Below are positions 27,235-35,532 of a DNA stretch of 45,623 bases, piece by piece. The stretch lies in the NCBI GenBank assembly GCA_947474705.1, contig CANJJS010000035.1:1-45623 (forward strand). The letters are read 5' to 3'. Each line of letters begins with the position of its first letter. The first letter of the stretch is position 1. The notes under the pieces are model-generated. The model had not been told where the DNA came from. It saw only the letters and a list, made by a program, of their open reading frames with translations, and did not search any database. The DNA is from Acetobacteraceae bacterium (GTDB taxonomy: Bacteria; Pseudomonadota; Alphaproteobacteria; Acetobacterales; Acetobacteraceae). The translations under genes were made by a program, and so were the position numbers.

Positions 27235-28230
27235 TCAAGATTTGCGTCCCCTGGATGTGCCGTCTTCGGGCTCGTTTCCCCTTGGGCTCAGTTCTCTGTG
27301 CGTCACCGTCAGCCGCCAGTCCAGTCCGCTCTCTCCGGCCGCGTCCGTGGCGGCCATTTGGGAGGCCAGATGCGCGGCCAGCCGTTCCACCAAATGGACG
27401 GATCGATGGCGGCCACCTGTACACCCAATCGCGATGGTAGCGTATTTTTTTCCCTCGTGCACGAATCTTGGCAAGACGAGGTCCACCAGACCCACGATCC
27501 CCGACAGAAACGCCGCGTAGTCCTTGTCGGCGCGTATATAGGCGCCCACTTCCGGGTCAAGCCCCGTCCGCGGCCGTAGGTTGGGGTCGTAGTGCGGATT
27601 GCGCAGGAACCGGGCGTCGAACACCAGATCCGCCTCGCGCGGCAGGCCTTTGGCGTAGGCGAAGGAAATCAGCGATACCGCCATGCGCGCGTCGTTGACG
27701 TCGCCCGGCGGGCCGAAATGTTCTTCCACGAGTCGCCGGAGCCCGGCCAGTGTCAGATCGGAGGTGTCGAGCACGAGGTTGGCCGATTCGCGCAGGCGCG
27801 CCGTGATTTCTTGTTCGATCTCGATGCCGATGGAGACGCGGCCGCGGGGCGCCAGGGGATGGCGGCGGCGGGTTTCGGTGTAGCGTCGCAGGAGTGTCGC
27901 TTCGTCGGCCCACACGAAGATCAGTTCCGGCAGCAAAGCGGGATCGCGGCGGAGGCCGGCCAGGGTGGTCAGAATTTGCTCCGCGTCGAAGCCCCTGGTG
28001 CGCGCGTCGATGCCGATGGCGATGTCGCGGTCGGCGCGGCGGGCCACCGCGTCCAGCAGGCCGAGCGGCAGGTTATCGACGGTATCGTAGCCAAGATCCT
28101 CGAGCGCGTGGAGGATCGAGGCCTTGCCGGCGCCGGACAGGCCGCTGACCAGTACGACGCGGCGCGATCCCGTGTCGGGCGGGTGGGTGTCTGGCGGGCC
28201 GCCGCCCAGATCGGGGTCGGGCCGGATCAT
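27235..28230 (-). CDS. rapZ: RNase adapter protein RapZ (YvcJ family)
   Basis: A 331-residue P-loop nucleotide-binding protein. The Walker A region is GLSGAGKAS at about residues 30-38, where the usual Ser/Thr after the lysine is Ala. Other marks are ALEDLGYDTVDNLP, RRRHPLAP, FAYAKGLPREADLVFDARFLRNPHY and the C-terminal IGCTGGRHRSVHLVE. In enterobacteria RapZ guides RNase E to a small RNA controlling GlmS; the alphaproteobacterial role is not settled. The ATG at 28230 overlaps the hprK stop (ATGA), fixing the start against a longer upstream frame. Confidence 0.92.
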   Translation of the reverse strand: MIRPDPDLGGGPPDTHPPDTGSRRVVLVSGLSGAGKASILHALEDLGYDTVDNLPLGLLDAVARRADRDIAIGIDARTRGFDAEQILTTLAGLRRDPALLPELIFVWADEATLLRRYTETRRRHPLAPRGRVSIGIEIEQEITARLRESANLVLDTSDLTLAGLRRLVEEHFGPPGDVNDARMAVSLISFAYAKGLPREADLVFDARFLRNPHYDPNLRPRTGLDPEVGAYIRADKDYAAFLSGIVGLVDLVLPRFVHEGKKYATIAIGCTGGRHRSVHLVERLAAHLASQMAATDAAGESGLDWRLTVTHRELSPRGNEPEDGTSRGRKS

Positions 28231-28676
28231 GCCCGGAACGCCCCGGCGATTTGCTCGGCCGCGCCGGTGGCGCAATCCAGTGCCAGCGCCACCCAATCGG
28301 CCGCCGACGCCCCGCGCGCGTCGAGGTGAAGCAGTGGCAGGCCAAGGACCGGATGCGTCATCGGCTCCGGCATGCGTTCGGGTGGCTGGGTCAAATCGAC
28401 GACAACTCTCAGGACCGCATCCGGGCGGAAGGGAAGCCGGACGATACCAAGCCCTCTGACTTCCAGCAATCCGCGCGACGCCAATGGGGCGGAGGCCAGG
28501 ACGCCTGTGTTCCGGTCCGTGGCGATGTCCACGCGATCGTCGGCGACCAGGACGAACCCTTTGCCGATCAGCCGCAAAGCGAGGTCGGATTTTCCGGCGC
28601 CTGGGGGGCCCAGGATCAGGACCCCGTCGGCGCCACGGGCCACGCAGGTGCCGTGGAGTTGGAGGGGCCGGGTCAT
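28227..28676 (-). CDS. hprK: HPr kinase/phosphorylase, short alphaproteobacterial form
   Basis: A 149-residue protein consisting only of the kinase domain. Walker A GPPGAGKS is at about residues 23-30, followed by LALRLIGKGFVLVADDRV and the EVRGLGIVRLPF signature. It phosphorylates the regulatory serine of HPr. Long Firmicutes HprK has an extra N-terminal domain that is absent here, as in other alphaproteobacteria. An ATG four codons upstream (28688) is an alternative start; neither has a strong ribosome binding site. It is the first gene of hprK-rapZ-EIIA-ptsH-ptsI. Confidence 0.9.
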   Translation of the reverse strand: MTRPLQLHGTCVARGADGVLILGPPGAGKSDLALRLIGKGFVLVADDRVDIATDRNTGVLASAPLASRGLLEVRGLGIVRLPFRPDAVLRVVVDLTQPPERMPEPMTHPVLGLPLLHLDARGASAADWVALALDCATGAAEQIAGAFRA

Positions 28677-28730
28677 GGGGCCGCCCATGCGCGCGGCCGC
28701 GAGGGGGGAGGTGGGATCATGCCGTTTGGA

Positions 28731-30362
28731 TCAACCCGCCGATGGCGGCCGCTGGATCAGGCCCCAGATGCTCGGCAATTCCCCGACCGGAATTTCGATC
28801 GTCGCCGGGCCCGGTTCGGCGAACGCGTCCCGCAGCGCGACGCGCAGTTCGTCCGGTGTTTCCGCCCGGAAGCCGCGCATCCCGAAACTTTTCGCCATCG
28901 CCACGAAGTCGGGGTTGCGGAGATCGACTCCGATCATGCGCCCTTTATAGGCGGTTTGCTGGATCCGTTTCACATTCCCGAACGCGCCGTCGTTCATCAC
29001 GATGGCGACGACGCCGATCCCGTGCGCCACCGCCGTCGCCATCTCCTGGACGTTGAACATGAACCCGCCATCGCCCGAGATCGACAGCACCCTCTTTTCC
29101 GGAAACGCGATTTTGGCTCCCAGCGCCGTCGGATAGGCATACCCCAGCGTGCCCTGAAATCCCGGCGTGATGAGCGTCCGAGGTTCGTAAACCGGCATCC
29201 CGTACTGAATGAAGGTCGCGAGTTGCGTCACATCCGTGACGACAATGCCGTCGTCCGGCATTTCCTCGCGAATAACCCGCGCCAGCCGGTATTGTTGTTC
29301 GAGAGTCGCCAGTTTCCCATCGACCTCGTTCCGGACCGCGGCGACCGCCGCGGTGGTCGAGGGGCGTTGCGTCAGCCCATCCAGCAGAGCGTCGAGGCCG
29401 GTGTCCGCGTGGCAGATCAGGGTCGCGTCGGCGGGCGAGGGCAGGGCTGCCTGCGCCGCGTCGATATCGATGCGGATCGTGGGCACTTCGCCGGCTCGCC
29501 CCCAGGACAGCGCCGGGGCCAGAAACCGGGTGCCCACGATAATCGCCAGATCGATGTCCGGCCACATCGCCTGACCTTCCAACATGCCCATGGCGAGCGG
29601 GTGGCGGCTGGAGATCGTGCCTTTTCCCGTGCGGCTCACGATGACGGGGGCCTGGAGCCGTTCGGCGAACCGGGCCAAAGACGCGGTCGCGTCCATGGCG
29701 CCCGCGCCGGTGAAGATCGCCGGATTTTTGGCTTTCGCGATCAACGCCCGTGCCGCGCGCAAGGCGGCCGGATCGGGCTGAGGTTTCGCGGCCGGCACAA
29801 ATCCGTCGGGCAGCGCCACGTCGCCGGTGCGCGCCATGATGTCCGGCGGCATTTCGAACACCGCCGGCTGTTGGCGTCCGTCCAGCATGGCGTGAAAGGC
29901 CTGGTTCAGCAGCGCGGGGGCCTCGGCGGGCTGCCTTGCCAGTTCGACCCATGGGACGACGCCGCGAAGGGCCATTTCCTGGTCGCGGAGTTCGTGGGGG
30001 ATGCCAAGGCCCAACCCGATCTGGCGGGAGGGGATCTGGCCGGTCAGGGCGAGCACGGGGACATTCGATCCCGCCGCCGTGGCCAGGGCCGCCGTGGCGT
30101 TGAGGATTCCCGGTCCCGGCACCACCGCGAAAACCCCCACTTTTCCCGATGCCTGCGCGTATCCCAGCGCCATGTAGGCCGAGCCTTGCTCGTGCCGGGT
30201 ATGCCAGGTCCGCACCGATTGCCGCTGGCCGTATAACGCATCGAACAGCGGGTCGAGCTGGATTCCCGGCAATCCGAAGACCGTGTCCACGCCGAACCGC
30301 GCCAGCGTCCGGATAATGGCTTCTCCGCCGGTCATGCGTTCCATCGTCGGTATGGCGGTCAT
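28731..30362 (-). CDS. Thiamine-diphosphate-dependent enzyme, acetolactate synthase-like
   Basis: A 543-residue enzyme with the three-domain layout of the acetolactate synthase large-subunit family. The N-terminal pyrimidine-binding domain has the catalytic Glu58 in HTRHEQGSAYMALGYA. The central domain spans about 190-330. The pyrophosphate-binding motif GDGGFMFN starts at 430 and ends with ND at 457-458. No regulatory small subunit is adjacent, so a role outside branched-chain synthesis is likely (an acetolactate, benzoylformate or similar 2-oxoacid reaction). It lies about 50 bases upstream of hprK on the same strand and could be cotranscribed with the phosphotransferase genes. Substrate is unknown. 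Confidence 0.82.
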   Translation of the reverse strand: MTAIPTMERMTGGEAIIRTLARFGVDTVFGLPGIQLDPLFDALYGQRQSVRTWHTRHEQGSAYMALGYAQASGKVGVFAVVPGPGILNATAALATAAGSNVPVLALTGQIPSRQIGLGLGIPHELRDQEMALRGVVPWVELARQPAEAPALLNQAFHAMLDGRQQPAVFEMPPDIMARTGDVALPDGFVPAAKPQPDPAALRAARALIAKAKNPAIFTGAGAMDATASLARFAERLQAPVIVSRTGKGTISSRHPLAMGMLEGQAMWPDIDLAIIVGTRFLAPALSWGRAGEVPTIRIDIDAAQAALPSPADATLICHADTGLDALLDGLTQRPSTTAAVAAVRNEVDGKLATLEQQYRLARVIREEMPDDGIVVTDVTQLATFIQYGMPVYEPRTLITPGFQGTLGYAYPTALGAKIAFPEKRVLSISGDGGFMFNVQEMATAVAHGIGVVAIVMNDGAFGNVKRIQQTAYKGRMIGVDLRNPDFVAMAKSFGMRGFRAETPDELRVALRDAFAEPGPATIEIPVGELPSIWGLIQRPPSAG

Positions 30363-30500
30363 CGGTGCGGTCTCCTGGTTTCAACGCGGGTTTCGCGCGA
30401 TGGAGGCTTTGAGTCCAGCGAGCCGCCCAGGCCGGTCCGATCCATCGATGGGAGAGGATCGGGTTGCTTTGGCGGCGGGCACCATGGACTGTGCGGTCCC

Positions 30501-32804
30501 ATGAAAACACTGACGATGACTCATTGGAGCGTGCAGGAAGTCGAAATGCGCGACGGGCGCGGTGTCGGGCTGCGGCCGTTCGCCGCCGACCCCGATCCGT
30601 CCCGGATTGGGCTCGACGCGCTCAGCCCGGAGGTCGCGCGTTTGCGGGTCCGCCGCCCCGCCGTGCGCGAAAGCTGGTTGCGCCACGGTCCTGGCGCCGC
30701 CACGGACCGGCGCGGGGAGGAGGCGTTCGTCGAAATCTCATGGGACCGCGCGGAGGCGCTGGTCGCGGCCGAAATCGCGCGGGTCCGCGCCGCGCATGGC
30801 AACGAGGCGATTTTCGGCGGTTCCTATGGCTGGTCCAGCGCGGGCCGGTTCCATCACGCGCAGAGCCAGGTGCATCGTTTTCTGAATGCGGCCGGCGGGT
30901 ATGTCCGGCACATGGACAGTTACAGTCTTGGCGCCGCGCGTGTGTTGATGCCGCACATCGTCGCGCCGATGGAGGAGTTGTTCGCTTTGCACACGAGTTG
31001 GGATGTGCTGGCGGAGCATACAAAATTGATGGTGACATTCGGCGGGGTGCCCGCGAAGAATTCGCAGGTGCAACCGGGCGGCACGGCGGAGCACAGGGTC
31101 CGCGACGGGCTCCGCCGGATGCGGGCGAATGGGGCGCGTTTCGTCAATGTCACGCCGACCGCGGACGATCTCGACACCGGCGGGCCGGACGAATGGATAC
31201 CGATTCGGCCGAACACCGACACCGCGATGCTGCTGGCGTTGGCCTACACGCTTTATTCGGAAAACCTGCACGATCCCAGGTTTCTCGACCGGTGCTGCGT
31301 GGGCTTCGAGAAATTCGCGTCTTATCTGACCGGCGCCACCGACGGCATTCCGAAAGATCCGCGGTGGGCGGCCGCGATCGCCGGCGTGCCCGCCGAACAG
31401 ATCGCGTCGCTGGCGCGCGAGATGGCCGCGGCGCGGACCATGCTGAACATTTCCTGGTCGTTGCAGCGCGCCCATCACGGCGAGCAGCCGTTCTGGGCGC
31501 TGACCGCTTTGGCCTGCATGCTGGGACAGGTGGGGTTGCCCGGCGGCGGGTTCGGGGTAGGGTATGGCGCGTATAATCTGATGGGAAGTCCGCATATGCG
31601 GCTGAATGCCGCGGCTTTGCCGCAAGGCGTCAATCCCGTGAAGGCGTTTATTCCGGTGGCGCGGATCGCCGACATGTTCCTCAATCCCGGTGGCGGCTTC
31701 GAATATAATGGCGGACATTACGTTTATCCGGATATCCGGATGGTCTACTGGGCGGGCGGCAATCCCTTCCATCATCATCAGGACCTGAACCGGTTCCGCC
31801 TCGCCTGGCGCAAGCCAGACACCATCGTCGTCAACGAGCAGTTTTGGACACGTTCCGCCAAAATGGCGGATATCGTGCTGCCCGCGACGACGTCTTTGGA
31901 GCGGAACGACATCGGCACCGGTACACGCGAAAAATACATCGTCGCGATGAAATCGGTCAGTCCGCCGGTGGGCGAGGCCCGCGACGATTACGCCATCTTC
32001 GCCGCGATCGCCCGCCGTCTCGGCGTCGCGGACGCCTACACCGAAGGTCTCGACGCGGACGGCTGGTTACGCCGTCTCTGGGCCGAAACGGCCGGACGCG
32101 CCGCCAGGGCGGGCATCGCGCTCCCGGAATTCGACATATTCTGGGAGGCCGGTCTCGTGGAACTTCCGCCCAATCCGGAGCCGGTCGTCATGTTCGCCGG
32201 GCTGCGCGCCGACCCGGCGGCGCATCCGCTGAAAACGCCCTCTGGCAAAATCGAGATTTTTTCCGAACGCATCGCGTCTTTCGGCTACGACGATTGTCCT
32301 GGGCATCCCGCCTGGTTCGAACCGGCGGAATGGCTGGGCGGGACCGGAGCCGGTCAATATCCACTGCATCTGCTTTCAGACCAGCCAGCGGACAAATTGC
32401 ACAGCCAACTCGACCACAGCCGTTACAGCATGGCGACGAAGGTCAAGGGACGCCAACCCGTCACGATTTCCCCCGAGGACGCGGCGGCGCGCGGCATCGG
32501 CGATGGAGATATCGTGCGCGTGTTCAACGATCGTGGCGCCTGCCTCGCCGCCGCGCGGGTCAGCGGCCGGATCCGCCAGGGGGTCGCGCGGCTGTCGACG
32601 GGGGCGTGGTTCGATCCCTCCGCCGGCGATTCCCTCCGCCCGCTGGAAAAACACGGCAACCCCAACGCCGTGACCCTGGACATGGGCGCGTCCAAATTGT
32701 CGCAGGGCTGCGTGGCGCAGACCTGCCTTGTGCAGATCGAGCGTTTCGAGGGCATCCCCCCGCCCGTGACCGCGCACGAGACGGCGCATTTCGTTCCGGA
32801 GTAA
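30501..32804 (+). CDS. bisC: Molybdopterin oxidoreductase, biotin/methionine sulfoxide reductase type
   Basis: A 767-residue enzyme of the DMSO reductase family. The segment GGSYGWSSAGRFHHAQSQVHRF (from about 106) is characteristic of the BisC/TorZ/DMSO reductase branch, where a serine binds molybdenum. Further marks are GGVPAKNSQVQPGG, MLGQVGLPGGGFGVGY, GGNPFHHHQDLNR, EQFWTRSAKMADIVLPATT and HSQLDHSRYS. No Tat signal and no iron-sulfur cysteines are visible at the N-terminus, so it should be cytosolic, repairing oxidised methionine or biotin. It is divergent from the thiamine-diphosphate enzyme gene. The exact substrate is not settled by sequence. Confidence 0.86.
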   Translation: MKTLTMTHWSVQEVEMRDGRGVGLRPFAADPDPSRIGLDALSPEVARLRVRRPAVRESWLRHGPGAATDRRGEEAFVEISWDRAEALVAAEIARVRAAHGNEAIFGGSYGWSSAGRFHHAQSQVHRFLNAAGGYVRHMDSYSLGAARVLMPHIVAPMEELFALHTSWDVLAEHTKLMVTFGGVPAKNSQVQPGGTAEHRVRDGLRRMRANGARFVNVTPTADDLDTGGPDEWIPIRPNTDTAMLLALAYTLYSENLHDPRFLDRCCVGFEKFASYLTGATDGIPKDPRWAAAIAGVPAEQIASLAREMAAARTMLNISWSLQRAHHGEQPFWALTALACMLGQVGLPGGGFGVGYGAYNLMGSPHMRLNAAALPQGVNPVKAFIPVARIADMFLNPGGGFEYNGGHYVYPDIRMVYWAGGNPFHHHQDLNRFRLAWRKPDTIVVNEQFWTRSAKMADIVLPATTSLERNDIGTGTREKYIVAMKSVSPPVGEARDDYAIFAAIARRLGVADAYTEGLDADGWLRRLWAETAGRAARAGIALPEFDIFWEAGLVELPPNPEPVVMFAGLRADPAAHPLKTPSGKIEIFSERIASFGYDDCPGHPAWFEPAEWLGGTGAGQYPLHLLSDQPADKLHSQLDHSRYSMATKVKGRQPVTISPEDAAARGIGDGDIVRVFNDRGACLAAARVSGRIRQGVARLSTGAWFDPSAGDSLRPLEKHGNPNAVTLDMGASKLSQGCVAQTCLVQIERFEGIPPPVTAHETAHFVPE

Positions 32805-33072
32805 TATCAACTGGCGCAAACAGCGAACGTCGCCGTGCTCGCTTCGGCTCTTTGTCATGGGCGCCGAACGGCGGCCATGATGTAAATGCCAGGGATCGCC
32901 GGACTCCGCCGCCGATGACGGGCCGGGTCGCCCCGCCGGAAGTCAACGGTAACGCCAGTTGGCATAATATCGGGGGGCGGCCGGTCATGGGCGTCCCCGC
33001 CGCGATCAAGGCGGCACCAGGAGGTTCGCGCCGGCCATTCTCCGGCACCGGGTTTCGCTGTAAAGACGGTCC

Positions 33073-33747
33073 ATGTGCGGACGTTACGCGGCCACTCTTC
33101 CCGCCGAATCGATCGCGGCGTTGTTCCGGACGATCGGTCCTCTGCCCAATTGGGCCGCCACACGGAACATGGCGCCCACCCAAAGCGCGCCCGCGATCCG
33201 CCGCCACCCGGCGACCGGCGAACGGCATTTGAGCTTGTTGCGCTGGGGGCTGGTGCCGCACTTCGTTAAGGACCTGAAAGCCACGCCCCAACCGATCAAC
33301 GCCCGCGGCGAAACGCTGTCTCGCGCGCCGATGTTCCGCGATGCCTTCGCGCGCCGCCGTTGCTTGGTGCCCGCCGACTCCTTCTATGAATGGCAGGCGG
33401 CGCCCGAAGGCAATGGCGTCAGGGGCAAGCTGCCCTGGTCCATCGCCCGTGCCGATGGCGCGCCCTTGGTCTTCGGCGGTCTGTGGGAAGGTTGGCGAGG
33501 TCCCGATGGCACGGTGGTTCGAAGCTTTACCATTGTCACCACCTCCGCCTGTGCCGCGCTGCGGGATCTGCACGAACGCATGCCCGTCGTCGTCGAGGAG
33601 GCGGACTGGCCACTTTGGCTGGGCGAAACGCCCGGCGATCCGGCGCGGTTGATTCGCCCCTCCGAGGCGGAGTTCCGGACCTGGCGGGTCGGCACCGCCG
33701 TGAACAATGTCCGCAACGATGACGCCACGTTGCTCGATCCCGTCTGA
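33073..33747 (+). CDS. SRAP/HMCES-family abasic-site processing protein (YedK-like)
   Basis: A 224-residue SRAP domain protein. The catalytic cysteine is residue 2 in MCGRY, which after removal of methionine forms a covalent bond with abasic sites in single-stranded DNA. The other active-site residues are present: Asn76 and Arg78 in PINARGE, Glu106 in SFYEW and His167 in LHERMPV. It protects replication from abasic lesions. The start is fixed by the need for Cys2. It is a single gene with about 270 bases of non-coding DNA on its left and 340 on its right. Confidence 0.93.
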   Translation: MCGRYAATLPAESIAALFRTIGPLPNWAATRNMAPTQSAPAIRRHPATGERHLSLLRWGLVPHFVKDLKATPQPINARGETLSRAPMFRDAFARRRCLVPADSFYEWQAAPEGNGVRGKLPWSIARADGAPLVFGGLWEGWRGPDGTVVRSFTIVTTSACAALRDLHERMPVVVEEADWPLWLGETPGDPARLIRPSEAEFRTWRVGTAVNNVRNDDATLLDPV

Positions 33748-34086
33748 ACGCGCGGCGGGCCACCACGGGCGCGAACCCACCGGCGCGGATGACCGCCCGC
33801 CGAAGCGTATTGCCGTATCTCTCTCATGGTTCGGCCTGTCCGGGTCACCGCGATCCCGCGCGGTCTCGGCATCGGCTTCACCCTCGCCGTGGCCCCCTGG
33901 GTTGATCCGGCCGTGTCCCGTGGATGCCGCATGTCGCCCATTTCACGCGGAAGGGCGACAGACCGATCAGGGCCACGACTTCTCCCACGTTCCGGCGCAT
34001 CCCGATGGCGCGCGTTTCCCGTTGACCGCGCCAGCCTCTTCCCGCATCCCTGACCCGATGATTGGGCCAATGTGGGACGAGTCGCG
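33748..34086. other. Spacer between SRAP gene and racemase
   Basis: About 340 bases with only short reading frames whose translations are Arg/Pro-rich and unlike any family I know. No hairpin with a T-run, no clear promoter and no repeat were recognised. I see nothing in it that I can name. Confidence 0.4.
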
Positions 34087-34791
34087 ATGACCGGCGGGAT
34101 TCTGGGCGTACTGGGTGGCATGGGCCCGCTGGCGAGCGCGCACTTCATGCTGCGCCTGACTTTGCTTACCCCGGCGTCCAAGGATCAGGACCACATCCCC
34201 GCCATCCTTTGGTCCGACCCGCGCATTCCCGATCGCGGCGATGCCCTGAAACCGGGCGGCGCCGATCCCATGCCGCTGCTGACGCGTGGGATAGAGGGCC
34301 TGAAAGCCGCCGGTTGCGGCGCCATCGTCATCCCCTGCAATACCGCCCATGTCTGGTACGATCGCATGGCCGAGACCGCCGGCATTCCCATGCCGCATAT
34401 CGTCGATGCCGCCGCGGCGGAACTCGCGCGGATCGGCAGGCGGCCCGGCAAGATCGGATTGATGGGCACCGCGACGACGTTGCGCACGAAGTTGTATCAG
34501 AAGCGGCTGGAAGCCCAGGGGTGGGAGTGTATTGAGCCGTCGGAGACGCAAATGGAGCGGTTTGTCACGCCCTCGATCGCGTTGGTGAAAGCCAACCAGG
34601 TCGCGGACGCATACGAACCTCTGGCGCGGGTCGCGAACGATCTGGCGGATCGTGGCGCCGAGGCAGTGGTCCTGGGCTGCACGGAAATTCCCCTGGGCAT
34701 TCAGGCCGGTCCGGCCGAGCGGCTGAAGGTTCCGGTGGTCGATACGATCGACGCCCTCGCCCGCGCGGCGATTATGTGGGCGCGGGGGTAG
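34087..34791 (+). CDS. Aspartate/glutamate racemase family protein
   Basis: A 234-residue PLP-independent racemase. It opens with GVLGGMGPLASAHFM. The two catalytic cysteines are Cys84 in VIPCNTAH and Cys198 in VLGCTEIP, each in the family context. It probably interconverts L- and D-aspartate or a related amino acid. The ATG at 34087 is chosen; a GTG five codons earlier is possible. It converges with the CBS-domain gene, leaving nine bases. Confidence 0.9.
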   Translation: MTGGILGVLGGMGPLASAHFMLRLTLLTPASKDQDHIPAILWSDPRIPDRGDALKPGGADPMPLLTRGIEGLKAAGCGAIVIPCNTAHVWYDRMAETAGIPMPHIVDAAAAELARIGRRPGKIGLMGTATTLRTKLYQKRLEAQGWECIEPSETQMERFVTPSIALVKANQVADAYEPLARVANDLADRGAEAVVLGCTEIPLGIQAGPAERLKVPVVDTIDALARAAIMWARG

Positions 34792-34800
34792 GCGCGGCGA

Positions 34801-35277
34801 TTATATTTCCGCCCGCATCAACGCGGCGGGATCGCGCGCCAGGGCTTTCACCAGATCGGCGCGGGTCACGATACCCACCAGCTTGCCGTCCTGGACGATC
34901 GGCACGCGTTTGATGTCGTGCTTCATCATCAGTTCGGCGATTTCGCCGACGGAGGCCGCGGGCGCCGCTGTCACCACATCCGCCCGCATCAACTCCGCCG
35001 CCGTTCTCCGCGTCCCTTGTGCGTAGTCCAGAAACGCCGGCGCGAGGTCGGTCCCGTCGGCGAGATGCCGTAGCCACCAGTCCCGGCGCTTTTCGTTGCT
35101 GTGCATCAGCGGGCGGACGAGGTCCCCCTCCGTGACGATGCCCGCCAGCACGCCGTCCTCCCGGCAGACCGGAACGCCGCTGATGGCGTGACTCGCGAGG
35201 GTTTTCGCGATGTCCCCGAGCGTCGCGGTGGGCGGGACGGTGACCACGAAGCGGGTCATGATGTCGGATGCGTCCAT
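34801..35277 (-). CDS. Protein with two CBS domains
   Basis: A 158-residue cytosolic protein. CBS 1 covers about residues 5-60 (DIMTRFVVTVPPTATLGDIA, then GVPVCREDGVLAGIVTEGDL), and CBS 2 about 100-155 (ADVVTAAPAASVGEIAELM, then KRVPIVQDGKLVGIVTRADL). Between them is a helical insert with KRRDWWLRHLADG. Such pairs bind adenosine nucleotides and sense energy state; the partner is unknown. The ATG at 35277 has a perfect AGGAGG five bases upstream on the coding strand. Confidence 0.9.
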   Translation of the reverse strand: MDASDIMTRFVVTVPPTATLGDIAKTLASHAISGVPVCREDGVLAGIVTEGDLVRPLMHSNEKRRDWWLRHLADGTDLAPAFLDYAQGTRRTAAELMRADVVTAAPAASVGEIAELMMKHDIKRVPIVQDGKLVGIVTRADLVKALARDPAALMRAEI

Positions 35278-35532
35278 GGGGGCCTCCTGGGTTTCGGAGG
35301 GGAGTGGGGCATGGAGAGAAGGGGAGCGCATTGATCGGGGTCAAGGCGCGAGAGTGACGCGCGCCATGGACCGCGGAGCAAACAAGATGGCGGGTGTGAG
35401 AGGCCCGGTGCGTTGGAAAGGCCGGGTCTCGCGTTGTTTCACGGTCGGAATGGATACTGGGTTCAGTCTTTGCGGGCCGTTATTTCCTGGGACGCGGCGC
35501 CGTGCGCCGCGACCGGTGGCCTCAGGTTCGTT

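Noticed and set aside
32808-32961. Nine-base inverted repeat caactggcg / cgccagttg after the BisC-like gene
   Set aside because: The arms are short and about 135 bases apart, with no second supporting feature; chance is likely.
35494-35510. Perfect gcggcgc/gcgccgc hairpin as terminator of the Hsp70-like gene
   Set aside because: A seven-bp G/C stem with a three-base loop is expected by chance in DNA of this composition, and no T-run follows.
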